From: Clostridia bacterium
GTDB taxonomy: Bacteria; Bacillota; Clostridia; Oscillospirales; CAG-272
NCBI GenBank assembly: GCA_017936565.1
Contig: JAGBFG010000029.1
Span: 20,190-84,189, forward strand
Reading direction: 5' to 3'
DNA length: 64,000 bases
The notes beneath the pieces are model-generated. The model was not told where the DNA came from. It did no database searches and worked only from the letters and a program-made list of their open reading frames with translations. The position numbers and the translations under genes are program-made. Positions 34,769 through 43,346 of this stretch are shown here, one piece after another; position 1 is the stretch's first letter, and each line of letters begins with the position of its first letter.

Positions 34769-35443
34769 TCATTGCGCGGACCTTTCGGTAAGAAAAACAA
34801 TTTTGGAAATGACGACCTTGTTAACGGGTCTGTCCGGAAAGGGAACCTTGTAAGGATATCCCTCAATTTTGAAATATTCGGTTGTCGTTTTGGTGGTGGC
34901 AATGGCGTCTAAAACATCATAGCCTTCAATAAGCTTGCCGAAGGCGGCGTAATTGCCGTCAAGGTCCTGGACGGTTGCGTGGCAGATGAAAAATTGAGAA
35001 GAGGCAGAGTTGGGCGAGTCGTTTCTCGCCATAGAAATGACCCCTCTTTCGTGCGAGAGGGTGTTGTTAAAGCCGTTTGAGGAAAATTCTCCGTAAATGG
35101 TGTCCTTCGAGCCGCCAATGCCAAGCCCCTCAGGGTCGCCTCCCTGAATCATAAAGCTTTTGATGATGCGGTGGAAGGTAAGCCCGTCATAAAAGCCATC
35201 AGATACCAACTTTTTGAAGTTGGCAACGGTAATGGGCGCAACGTCGGGATATAATTCGATGACCATAGGTCCATAGTCCTTGACAAAAATGCAGACAAGG
35301 TCGGTGGCGTTCTTGGATTTTTCATATCCCTCGGGGATTTCAAGAGCTTCGCAGGACACAAAAAAGCAAAGCGTTACGGCAAGCAAAAGATACAGGGCAA
35401 AAATTCGTTTCATATTCGGTGTTTCTTTGTGGCTTCCTTTCAT
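34769..35443 (-). CDS. cyclophilin-type peptidyl-prolyl isomerase lipoprotein
   Basis: ATG at 35443 is selected because GAGGAAAC precedes it by seven bases; an internal ATG at 35413 has no good ribosome site, and a longer frame to 35515 runs over the promoter. The 224-residue product has a lipoprotein signal peptide ending in FFVSC and a complete cyclophilin domain. The catalytic sequence FHRIIKSFMIQGGDP carries the active-site Arg, and SQFFICHATVQDLDGNYAAFG is the second hallmark. It should speed proline isomerisation of exported proteins outside the membrane. Confidence 0.93.
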   Translation of the reverse strand: MKGSHKETPNMKRIFALYLLLAVTLCFFVSCEALEIPEGYEKSKNATDLVCIFVKDYGPMVIELYPDVAPITVANFKKLVSDGFYDGLTFHRIIKSFMIQGGDPEGLGIGGSKDTIYGEFSSNGFNNTLSHERGVISMARNDSPNSASSQFFICHATVQDLDGNYAAFGKLIEGYDVLDAIATTKTTTEYFKIEGYPYKVPFPDRPVNKVVISKIVFLTERSAQ

Positions 35444-35456
35444 TTTTTGTTTCCTC

Positions 35457-35485
35457 AGTATAGCATATCTCTTGGGCTTTGTCAA
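35457..35485 (-). promoter_or_regulatory. promoter of the cyclophilin-mntP unit
   Basis: On the minus strand, a perfect TTGACA (35480-35485) and TATACT (35457-35462) are separated by 17 bases. The start codon follows after only 13 bases, so the leader is very short. Confidence 0.8.
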
Positions 35486-35551
35486 TTCCCAAGCGCGCAA
35501 ATTTTTGTTGCTCAAAAAATGCTTTTACCCGACAAAAAGGCGGTTTTCCCC

Positions 35552-35580
35552 TTGCTTTTTCAAAAGGGGAGTGCTATAAT
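35552..35580 (+). promoter_or_regulatory. promoter of the MATE transporter gene
   Basis: TTGCTT (35552-35557) and a perfect TATAAT (35575-35580) are 17 bases apart, 50 bases before the start codon. Confidence 0.75.
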
Positions 35581-35630
35581 AAACAGGTAAATAAAAGAAA
35601 AACCGCCCAAAAGGAAAGAAGGGGTAGAAA

Positions 35631-37036
35631 ATGCGGGATTTAACGAAGGGAAACATATATAAAACCTTTTTGGTTTTTGCCTTGCCCTTGGTTTTTTCGG
35701 GTGTTCTGTCACAGATGTACGGCATTGTTGACTCGGTCATCGCGGGTCAGTATTTAGGCGAGGTCGGGCTTGCCGCTACGGGCGTTTCCGCGCCCTTTAT
35801 CACCTTTATTTCCTCTTTCATCTGGGGATACAGCTCAGGGGTGAGCATTTCGGCGGGCAGGCTTTTCGGCGCAAAGGATTACGGGCGGCTGAAAAATATG
35901 GTTTTGACCCAGTGCTGTATCATAGTAGCGGCATCCCTGTTGCTTGGCGGTCTTTCCATTTTGCTCCATAAGCCTATTTTCCGATTGATTCAGGTGGATG
36001 CGGCGATTTGGGAAGAGTCCTTTCGCTATTTTGCCGTCTATATGGCGGGCTTCTTTTTGATCGTTATGAACGTGGTGTTTATACACCTGTCCTCTGCCCT
36101 TGGGGCGTCTATGGTGCCCTTCGTGCTTTCGCTCGTGTCGGGGCTTTTGAACGTGGCGGGCAATATTCTTTCCGTCGCGGTGTTAGATATGGGCGTTTTG
36201 GGAATTTCCCTTGCCACCGTGGTTTCCGCGGCGGTGACCTTTCTGGCTTACGTCGTGTATTTTATACGGGAGTTTCGCAAGCTTCCCACCGAGGAAAAAG
36301 CAAGGATTTCCTTTGCCGATTGCAAATGGGTGTTAAGCTTTTCCCTGCCCACGTCCTTACAGCAGGCGACGATGTATTTCGCCACGATGGCGCTCTCCCC
36401 GATGGTAAACGCGCTTGGCCCCTCCGCCACGGCGTCCTATACGGTGACCAACCGCATCTTTGAATTCAATTCCACGGTGTTCTATAACTCATCTCGCGCC
36501 CTTGGAAGCTATGTGCCGCAATGCATTGGCGCGAAAAAATACACATCCATCAAGAAGGGCTTCTGGGTAGCCTGCTGCAATCTCTGCTTCTTTTGCTTCC
36601 GATTCTTGCTACCACCGTGCTGCTTCCCGAGCAGATAGTGCAGCTCTTCTTCAAGGAGGGAAACGTCGAGGGGTTCCGCCTGTCCGTTTTGTTTGTAAAA
36701 TATTATTTACCTTTTGCGATTTTTTGTGCCTGCAACAATATATTTCATCACCTGTATCGCGGGTGTAAGAAAATGGGGCTTCTGATACTTTCCACGGGCT
36801 TCTCCTCTGTCGCGCGTATCGTGGCGGGTATTTTCCTGACGGGAACGATGGGAATGAACGGCTTTTTCTTGGCTTGGGCGCTTTCTTGGATTGCTGAGTC
36901 GGTGCTGAACGCCTTTATCTATTTATTCGGGCTTTGGGTCCCGAGGGAGGCGGAGGATATCATTCAAACACCCCTGCAACTCCGTAAAAAGAAAAAAAGA
37001 AGGATGCTTCCCATAGAGGAGGAAGGAGATTTTTGA
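35631..37036 (+). pseudogene. MATE-family efflux transporter broken by one frameshift
   Basis: The first 310 codons encode the N-terminal ten or so helices of a MATE exporter, which uses an ion gradient to expel drugs or metabolites. The frame then shifts. The rest of the transporter continues one frame back from about 36557 and ends at 37036. Adding one G to the GGG at 36557-36559 would give KKGLLGSLLQSLL and one intact protein of about 468 residues, which is normal for the family. Either a single G was lost recently or the sequence has a homopolymer error. The final stop overlaps the start of the next gene, as expected for an intact gene. Confidence 0.85.
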
Positions 37037-38580
37037 TGATAACGGTTTTGCCCTGTCAAATCTCTTTAATAGATACATATGCGGAAAAGACGCTTGGCAT
37101 TCCCACAAGGGAGCTGATGCGCCGCGCGGGGCTTGGCGTTGCCAAGGAGATTGAAAAGCGGTGCAAGAAGGGAAGGGTCCTGCTCTTTTGCGGCGGGGGA
37201 AACAACGGCGGGGATGGGTATGCCGCCGCCCTTTTTCTTGGCGCGTCAGGCTTTTCTCCCTTGGCGGTGGACGTATTCGGAAAAGGGCAGAAGAGCGAGG
37301 CGGGCAAATTCTTTTTGGAAGAATATACCCGTATATACGGCAAGCCCCTTTCCCTGTCCGATGCCCTTCTGGAAGAGGGCGCTACCGTTTTGGTGGACGC
37401 GGTCTTCGGTACGGGCTTTGGGGGGGAATTGCCGAGGGAAGCGTCTCTTTTAGAAGCATATTATAAAAAAAGCACCGCCTACAAGGTGGCGGTGGATATG
37501 CCGCTTGGAGTGGACGGTGAAAAGGGTGTCTGCCGTGATGTTTGCCTTTTTGCCGATTTGACTGTGGCGCTTTGCTTTGTGAAGCAGGGAATGCTCTCCT
37601 ATCCTGCCAAGGATGCGTGCGGCGAGATTGCACTTTGCGACCTTGGGCTTGACCAAAGGAGCATACAAACCGTCTTTTCCCTTCCCGAAACGGTGGACGA
37701 GGAAAACATCGCTGCCCTGCTTCCTAAGCGAAAAACCAACACCCACAAGGGAAGCTTTGGTAAGGTCCTTGGCTTTGTAGGCTCGCGGCAGTATAAGGGA
37801 GCCGCACTTCTTTCGGCAGAGGGCGCGCTTCGTATGGGGGCGGGGCTTTTCGTGCTTGCCTCAGCCCAAGAGGTGATTGACGTAGCACTCCTGCGCCTTC
37901 CCGAATGTCTGACCCTGCCGCTTCCCGATACCGAGGAGCTTACCGAGGCGGATTTTGCCAAGCTGTTCAAGGAAGCCGCAAGGGCAAGCGCCATTTTGGT
38001 GGGCTGCGGTAGCGGAAAAAGCCACAACTTGCAAACAATACTTTACAATTTACTGCAACAAGAGGGCGCGCCCCTGGTGATAGATGCTGACGGGCTGAAC
38101 GTCTTGGCAGAGGACAGGAAAAAAACAAGGAACGCCTTTATTCATGCAAAAAGAGAGGTTGTTATCACCCCTCACCCCTTGGAATTCGCAAGGCTGATAG
38201 GAAAAACGGCGGAAGAGGTGCAAGCCAACCGCTTGCCATATGCCCAAGACGCTTCAAGGGAATGGGGCGTTACCGTCGTATTGAAGGGGGCTGCCACCGT
38301 GGTGGCGACCAAGGGGGCGCTTTCCGTTTCCACCTCGGGAAGCAACGCTCTTGCTAAGGGGGGCAGCGGTGACGTTTTAGCGGGTATGCTGGCGGCGCTT
38401 TTAGCGCAGGGAGCCTCTCTCTATGACGCCGCAAGGGCGGCGGTGTTTTTACACGGCAGAGCGGCAGAGTCCTTGGAAAAAGAGCTTTCTTCCTACGGGG
38501 TTTTGCCCTCGGATTTGCCTACACGGGCGGCAAGGCTTTTGGCGGATTTTGTGTCGCAAAGGAAAAAAACGGTTGAATAA
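37036..38580 (+). CDS. nnrD/nnrE: bifunctional NAD(P)HX epimerase and ADP-dependent dehydratase
   Basis: The 514-residue fusion repairs hydrated NADH and NADPH. The N-terminal half (about 1-210) is the epimerase NnrE, with GGGNNGGDGYAAA and the acidic VDAVFGTGF and VDMPLGVDGEKG segments. The C-terminal half (about 225-505) is the dehydratase NnrD, with KGSFGKVLGFVGS, VIDADGLNVL, ITPHPLEFARL and the nucleotide-binding TSGSNALAKGGSGDVLAG. ATG at 37036 overlaps the MATE stop as TGATG after a GGAAGGAGA ribosome site. It is followed by nadE, so both genes serve the NAD pool. Confidence 0.95.
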   Translation: MITVLPCQISLIDTYAEKTLGIPTRELMRRAGLGVAKEIEKRCKKGRVLLFCGGGNNGGDGYAAALFLGASGFSPLAVDVFGKGQKSEAGKFFLEEYTRIYGKPLSLSDALLEEGATVLVDAVFGTGFGGELPREASLLEAYYKKSTAYKVAVDMPLGVDGEKGVCRDVCLFADLTVALCFVKQGMLSYPAKDACGEIALCDLGLDQRSIQTVFSLPETVDEENIAALLPKRKTNTHKGSFGKVLGFVGSRQYKGAALLSAEGALRMGAGLFVLASAQEVIDVALLRLPECLTLPLPDTEELTEADFAKLFKEAARASAILVGCGSGKSHNLQTILYNLLQQEGAPLVIDADGLNVLAEDRKKTRNAFIHAKREVVITPHPLEFARLIGKTAEEVQANRLPYAQDASREWGVTVVLKGAATVVATKGALSVSTSGSNALAKGGSGDVLAGMLAALLAQGASLYDAARAAVFLHGRAAESLEKELSSYGVLPSDLPTRAARLLADFVSQRKKTVE

Positions 38581-38647
38581 GGAAACGCCCGACAAAAAAC
38601 GGGCTATACTGAAACACTATACTGAAACAAAAGAGAGGTTTTTGCTT

Positions 38648-39361
38648 ATGGCTATCAAACAGGAATGCGAAAGAATACTCGCACAGTTAAAAAAATACAA
38701 GGAAGAGACCGCCTGCCTTGGCGTTGTTCTGGGTATCAGTGGCGGCAAGGACAGTACCACCGTTGCGATGCTGGCAAAGGCTGTTTGGGGGGATAAGGTT
38801 TTGGGCGTTTTGATGCCCAACGGCGAGCAGAAGGACCTTGACGACTCCCTTGAAATTTGCAGACAGCTGGCGCTTTCTTATTACGTGGTGAATATCCGAG
38901 ATGCCTTTGACGGGCTTCTTGGCGCTATTCCCGCGGAAATCTCGGATAAATCCAAAACGAACATTCCCCCCCGTTTGAGAATGACAACGCTGTACGCCAT
39001 CGGTCAGACGATGGGCTATCGCGTGATTGGAACGGGCAACGCAAGCGAGGGCTACATCGGTTGGACAACCAAATGGGGCGATAGCGCCTATGACCTGAAT
39101 CCCATCGGCTCTCTGACCTGCTCCGAGGTGGTAGAGCTTGGCGTGTATTTAGCGGAGCAAATGGGGCTTGACCCCGCCTTCGTGGTAAAGCCCCCCTCTG
39201 ATGGCTTGACAGGAAAGACGGACGAGGACAATTTCGGCTTCACGTATGCCGAGCTTGACGCCTATATCAAAACGGGAAAGGGCAACCCCGAAACGATTGA
39301 AAAAATTGAAAAAATGCACAGAGCCTCTGCTCATAAAAGAGCTATGCCGTTGAAGTTCTGA
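38648..39361 (+). CDS. nadE: ammonia-dependent NAD synthetase
   Basis: The 237-residue enzyme makes NAD from deamido-NAD, ATP and ammonia in the last step of NAD synthesis. It has the ATP-pyrophosphatase loop SGGKDST at 31-37, the region GTGNASEGYIGWTTKWGD that binds the substrate, and KPPSDGLTGKTDED near the C-terminus. It has no glutaminase domain, so free ammonia is the nitrogen source. ATG at 38648 follows AGAGAGG by nine bases; a longer open frame to 38423 only overlaps the previous gene. No terminator is seen between this gene and the decayed XRE gene that follows. Confidence 0.95.
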   Translation: MAIKQECERILAQLKKYKEETACLGVVLGISGGKDSTTVAMLAKAVWGDKVLGVLMPNGEQKDLDDSLEICRQLALSYYVVNIRDAFDGLLGAIPAEISDKSKTNIPPRLRMTTLYAIGQTMGYRVIGTGNASEGYIGWTTKWGDSAYDLNPIGSLTCSEVVELGVYLAEQMGLDPAFVVKPPSDGLTGKTDEDNFGFTYAELDAYIKTGKGNPETIEKIEKMHRASAHKRAMPLKF

Positions 39362-39451
39362 AAAATCCAACTTTTTCGGCGGAAAAGCAAAACAATAGGC
39401 GACACCATAGCTTCTATGCAATAAAAACGACGAGCGTTGAGGAGATACGTT

Positions 39452-39780
39452 ATGGACACATCATCTATCGGAAAGCGAATTAGAAAATAGAGAAAAGCAA
39501 AGAGCTGGCGGCAAGAGGATTTTGCCGAAAAGGTAGGTTGAGCGTGACCTATATGGGAATGATTGAACGCGGCGAGAAGGTTCCCGCGCTTGAAACGTTT
39601 ATTACCATAGCCAACGCATTGGAGGTGTCGGTGGATTTGTTGCTTGCCGATGTTCTTTCAACGGGATACAACATAAAATCGTCTGAAATGACGGAGAAAA
39701 TATCCTCGTTGACACCGCTTGAAAGAGATAGAATTTACAGCGTTGTAGGTGCGATGATTCCATTTGAGAAAAACAAATAA
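39452..39780 (+). pseudogene. decayed XRE-family helix-turn-helix regulator
   Basis: Translation from ATG at 39452 gives MDTSSIGKRIRK, then a TAG stop, then RKAKSWRQEDFAEKVG, and then a frameshift. The next frame continues LSVTYMGMIERGEKVPALET and a domain of about 60 residues, including EKISSLTPLERDRIYSV. Joined together these form a classic XRE repressor of about 109 residues, common as a small regulator in Clostridia. Restoring one T in GGTTGAGCG (near 39535) would rejoin the frames, but the TAG at 39488 also has to change. Two lesions make true decay more likely than sequencing error. Confidence 0.85.
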
Positions 39781-39783
39781 AAC

Positions 39784-39824
39784 AAAAAGCGTCTTGCGCC
39801 GATTTTGGCATAAGGCGTTTTTTT
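39784..39824 (+). terminator. rho-independent terminator after the XRE remnant
   Basis: A stem of about 15 pairs (around GCGTCTTGCGCC and GGCATAAGGCGT, with several G-U pairs and one mismatch) closes a short loop and is followed by TTTTTTTG. It would end transcripts of the NAD gene unit. Confidence 0.7.
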
Positions 39825-39884
39825 GTCGCACGAGAATTTATTTTCTTTTTCCGCGTGATTTTTCTGTGAAATTCCGTAGAAATG

Positions 39885-39912
39885 TTGACAGAGAGGAAAA
39901 AAATGTTATAAT
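39885..39912 (+). promoter_or_regulatory. promoter of the murD gene set
   Basis: A perfect TTGACA (39885-39890) and TATAAT (39907-39912) are separated by 16 bases. The leader of about 120 bases to murD contains a GCCAA/TTGGC stem (39956-39975) and a perfect 7-base hairpin CGCCATC/GATGGCG (40009-40026) just before the ribosome site. The hairpin could affect translation of murD. Confidence 0.75.
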
Positions 39913-40040
39913 ATAATATACACTAATGAAGTATTGGTATAGCTAGTAAAAGCGAGCCAAGACACCCGCTTTGGCAAAATGCCCCCTTCTGCATATGATG
40001 AAAAAAGGCGCCATCAAAGGATGGCGGCAGGGGGTGGCTT

Positions 40041-41387
40041 ATGGAGCTTGAAGGGTTTGGCAGAATGGCAGGGGCAAAAGGGGCGATGCCGCAAAAAAAC
40101 GAGGTCGCCGTGGTTGTTGGCGTGGGTCGCTCGGGGCTTGCCCTGCTTTCTCACTTGCGCTCGCGCGGCGTTATCACGTTTGCTTATGACAAAAGCGAGG
40201 CGGGAAGGGAAGCGCTGCTTGCCGAGGGGCTTGGCGAGGTGCCGCTTCTGACAGGAGAGGATTACCGCCGTCTTCCGTCGGCTGACTTTGTGTTTCGCTC
40301 TCCCGGGGTGCGTCCTGACCATCCTGTTATACGGTACTTACAAGGGAAAGGCGCGCGTCTATGCGATGAAATTACCTATTTTGCCGCGCTTTGCCCTGCT
40401 TCCATTGTGGCGGTGACGGGGTCGGACGGCAAAAGCACGACAGCCTCTCTCATTGCCGCCGCCATACAAATGGCGGGGAAAAAGGCGTTTTTGGGGGGCA
40501 ATATCGGCAGAAGTCTTTTATGGGATCTGCCTCTGATGCAAAGGGGGGATTACGCCGTCTTGGAGCTTTCGAGCTTTCAGCTGATGACGGCGGACCTTTC
40601 GGCTATATCGGGGGTCATTACCAATCTTGCGCCCAATCATCTCAACTGGCACACCGATATGGCGGAGTACAAGGGTGCGAAGGAGCGACTCTTTTCGCTG
40701 GCTTCCCGTATGACGGTGAAGGACGGTGTCTTTCCCGCCTATCGCGCCACAAGGTTTTCTCTTGACAAGAAAACGGAGCTTTTCCTGCAAGACGGGGTTG
40801 TTTATGACAGAGAGGAGCCTCTTTTCCATACAAGCGAGGTTTCTCTCGTCGGGCGCTTTCATTTGGAAAATCTGATGGCGGCGGCAGGGGCGACTCGCGG
40901 GGTCGTGCCAAGAGAGCTGTTCTCTGCTCTTGCCCGAGAGTTTCGGGGACTGCCACATCGCCTTTCCTTTGTGGCAAGACGGCGCGGCATAGATTTTTAT
41001 AATTCTTCCATTGATACCTCGCCTGAGCGCACCGTTGCCACCCTTACCGCCTTGGCGGAAAGGGGGATTTCTCCCGTTGTTTTGCTTGGCGGGGCAGAAA
41101 AGGGGCTTTCCTTCGCGCCGCTCCCACCTGCCTTGCGCAAAATGGCAAGGGGCGCCGTTCTGTTTGGTGGGGCAAGGGAAGCCATCGCCAAGGCACTAGA
41201 CAAGGGGGGCTTTCCCTACACCCTGTGCGCCGATATGGAAGAGGCGATTTTTAAGGCAATAAATATGGCAGAGGGCGGGGCGGTTTTGCTTTCTCCCGCT
41301 TGCACCGCCTTTGACGCTTTTCGGGATTACGCCGAGCGGGGAGAGGTATTTACGCAAATTGTTTTGCGTCTTTCAGATGACAACTAA
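40041..41387 (+). CDS. murD: UDP-N-acetylmuramoyl-L-alanine:D-glutamate ligase
   Basis: The 448-residue protein is the Mur ligase that adds D-glutamate to the peptidoglycan precursor in the cytoplasm. The N-terminal UDP-binding part contains VVVGVGRSGLALL. The ATP loop is GSDGKSTT (about 127-134), and the NHLNWH sequence near 212 (LAPNHLNWHTDMAEYKGAK) is typical of MurD. It continues with the C-terminal ligand domain. The start has a good AGGGGGTGG ribosome site three bases away. Unlike most bacteria, where murD lies in the division and cell wall cluster, here it heads a mixed operon. Confidence 0.93.
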   Translation: MELEGFGRMAGAKGAMPQKNEVAVVVGVGRSGLALLSHLRSRGVITFAYDKSEAGREALLAEGLGEVPLLTGEDYRRLPSADFVFRSPGVRPDHPVIRYLQGKGARLCDEITYFAALCPASIVAVTGSDGKSTTASLIAAAIQMAGKKAFLGGNIGRSLLWDLPLMQRGDYAVLELSSFQLMTADLSAISGVITNLAPNHLNWHTDMAEYKGAKERLFSLASRMTVKDGVFPAYRATRFSLDKKTELFLQDGVVYDREEPLFHTSEVSLVGRFHLENLMAAAGATRGVVPRELFSALAREFRGLPHRLSFVARRRGIDFYNSSIDTSPERTVATLTALAERGISPVVLLGGAEKGLSFAPLPPALRKMARGAVLFGGAREAIAKALDKGGFPYTLCADMEEAIFKAINMAEGGAVLLSPACTAFDAFRDYAERGEVFTQIVLRLSDDN

Positions 41388-41450
41388 TGTTTACAAACGG
41401 ATTTTTATAAAGTAAGGGTTCAGGACAAAACGAAAGGAAAAAAGAACGAA

Positions 41451-42710
41451 ATGGAAAACAGGGAGCAAATGCTTTCAGAGGCAGAGAAGCAGTTAGCGCC
41501 TCAATTTGAGAAAATTGACCGCATTGCCGCGCAAAATACGGCAAGGGTTCTTTCCGCTTTTCGCGAGGCAAGGGTTTCAGCATCGATGTTCGGCTCTACC
41601 GATGGCTACGGATATGATGATTACGGCAGAGATACCTTGGATAAAATATACGCAAGCGTATTCGGGGCAGAGGCAGCCTTTGTCAGACACAGCATTCTCT
41701 CCGGCACGCACGCCCTGACGATTGCGCTGTTCGGGCTGTTAAGACCGGGGGACGTGATGCTTTCCTTAACGGGCAAGCCCTACGACACCTTGGATGAGGT
41801 GATTGGTCTTTGCGGCGAAGAGGGAAATGGCTCCTTGCGCGATTTCGGGGTTATTTACAAAGAGGTTCCCCTTTTGGAAACGGGCTTGCCCGATAAAGAG
41901 GGAATTATTCGTGCCTTGCGGGAAGCTTCCTCGGTCAAGGTTGCGTTTATTCAGCGCTCCAAGGGGTATCTGAACCGCAAGACGCTGTCGGTAGACGAGA
42001 TCGGGGAGCTGGTTTCCCTGGTTAAGTCGGTCTCGGATGCCTTTGTGGTGGTGGACAACTGCTACGGCGAGTTTGTGGAAGAGAAGGAGCCCTGCGCTGT
42101 GGGGGCAGACTTAATTGTCGGTTCTCTTATCAAAAATCCCGGCGGCGGTATGGCGGAATGCGGGGGGTATCTGGCAGGAAGCCAGAAGGCTATTGCCCTT
42201 TGCGGACAACGCTTTTCAGCGCCCGGTGTCGGTCTTGAAATCGGGGCAAGCCTCGGTCAGAACAAATCTATGTACAAGGGCTTGTTTTTCGCGCCGCATA
42301 CCGTAGGGCAGGCATTGAAAACGGCGCACCTTACTGCCTATCTCTTTTCTTCTCTCGGCTACAAGACAGAGCCTGCCTGGGATGAGGAAAGACACGACAT
42401 CATTCAAACCGTGGTATTTGGCAAGCCCGAGGGTCTGATTGCCTTTTGCCGCGGCATCCAAGAGGGCTCGCCCGTGGACTCCTTCGTTACCTGCGAGCCT
42501 TGGGCTATGCCGGGATACCAGGACCCTGTCATTATGGCGGCGGGCACCTTTACCCAAGGGGCTTCCTTGGAGCTGTCGGCAGACGGACCCATTCGCCCGC
42601 CCTACACCGCTTTTATGCAGGGGGGCTTGACCTATGAATCGGGAAAATATGGCGTGCTGTGTGCGCTTGACAAGGTTTTGGCTTGGCAAAAGCAAGAAGA
42701 AAACGAATAA
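41451..42710 (+). CDS. PLP enzyme of the methionine-gamma-lyase (aluminium resistance) family
   Basis: The 419-residue protein is a fold-type I PLP enzyme of the YnbB-like family, which databases call methionine gamma-lyase family or aluminium resistance protein. The PLP lysine is Lys228 in GSLIKNPGGG, and the family-typical YGYDDYGRDTLDKIYA, RHSILSGTHAL and VDNCYGEFVE segments are all present. The true substrate of the family is not established. It follows murD by 63 bases, probably in one transcript. Confidence 0.88.
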   Translation: MENREQMLSEAEKQLAPQFEKIDRIAAQNTARVLSAFREARVSASMFGSTDGYGYDDYGRDTLDKIYASVFGAEAAFVRHSILSGTHALTIALFGLLRPGDVMLSLTGKPYDTLDEVIGLCGEEGNGSLRDFGVIYKEVPLLETGLPDKEGIIRALREASSVKVAFIQRSKGYLNRKTLSVDEIGELVSLVKSVSDAFVVVDNCYGEFVEEKEPCAVGADLIVGSLIKNPGGGMAECGGYLAGSQKAIALCGQRFSAPGVGLEIGASLGQNKSMYKGLFFAPHTVGQALKTAHLTAYLFSSLGYKTEPAWDEERHDIIQTVVFGKPEGLIAFCRGIQEGSPVDSFVTCEPWAMPGYQDPVIMAAGTFTQGASLELSADGPIRPPYTAFMQGGLTYESGKYGVLCALDKVLAWQKQEENE

Positions 42711-42752
42711 AGAGGAAAAAGAGCGTTCAACAAGAAAGGAATGGTTCAAAAT

Positions 42753-43328
42753 ATGAAAAAGAGAATTTTAGCGCTGTGTCTGGCACTTTTCGCCGTGATG
42801 TCTCTTGCTGCCTGCTCGGGCAATGGGGACGGCACGCCCGACGGCTTTCAAAAGGCATCCTTGGACAAAGCCTGCTCCTATGAGCTGTACGTGCCCGAGA
42901 GCTGGGTCGTTTCCTCGGGAAGCGAAACGGATTATACGATGACAAGCATTGCGGCAACCGACCCTTGCAGCCTCAGCGTTGCGGTGGTAGACACGCTTGT
43001 AGACCAGACGTATGACACCTATTGGCAGGAAAAGCAGGAGGAATACAAAAAGCTGTTCGATACCTTTACCCCCGATGAAGCGAGCGCGCAGGGCGCCGTT
43101 GTCAACGGAAGCAACTGGGATGGGCGTCGGTATTTGTTCAACGCCACCTACGGTGAAAAGGAATATCGCTGTATGCAGATTTTTATTCCCCATAGCAGCT
43201 CCTTGGTGGAAGGATATCGGCTGTACGTTGTGACCTATATGGCGCAAAAGGACCATTTTGACACCCATTATGACAACGAGCAGGACCAGGATATCGCGAC
43301 CATTCTTTCTTATTTCAAGTTTCGTTGA
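42753..43328 (+). CDS. lipoprotein of unknown function
   Basis: The 191-residue product has a lipoprotein signal peptide ending in LAAC. The mature domain of about 170 residues (YELYVPESWVVSSG, then TSIAATDPCSLSV) resembles the PsbP/DUF1795-like fold found in many Firmicutes lipoproteins, though I cannot confirm this by eye. ATG at 42753 starts the signal peptide; an upstream ATG at 42741 touches the AAGGA ribosome site and is less likely. The gene lies between the PLP enzyme and the cysteine desulfurase, with short gaps on both sides. Confidence 0.75.
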   Translation: MKKRILALCLALFAVMSLAACSGNGDGTPDGFQKASLDKACSYELYVPESWVVSSGSETDYTMTSIAATDPCSLSVAVVDTLVDQTYDTYWQEKQEEYKKLFDTFTPDEASAQGAVVNGSNWDGRRYLFNATYGEKEYRCMQIFIPHSSSLVEGYRLYVVTYMAQKDHFDTHYDNEQDQDIATILSYFKFR

Positions 43329-43346
43329 TAAGGAAAAACGGGAAAT

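Noticed and set aside
39995-40051. Possible 18-residue leader peptide before murD (MMKKGAIKG...)
   Set aside because: No ribosome site precedes it, it contains no run of regulatory codons, and it overlaps the murD ribosome site.
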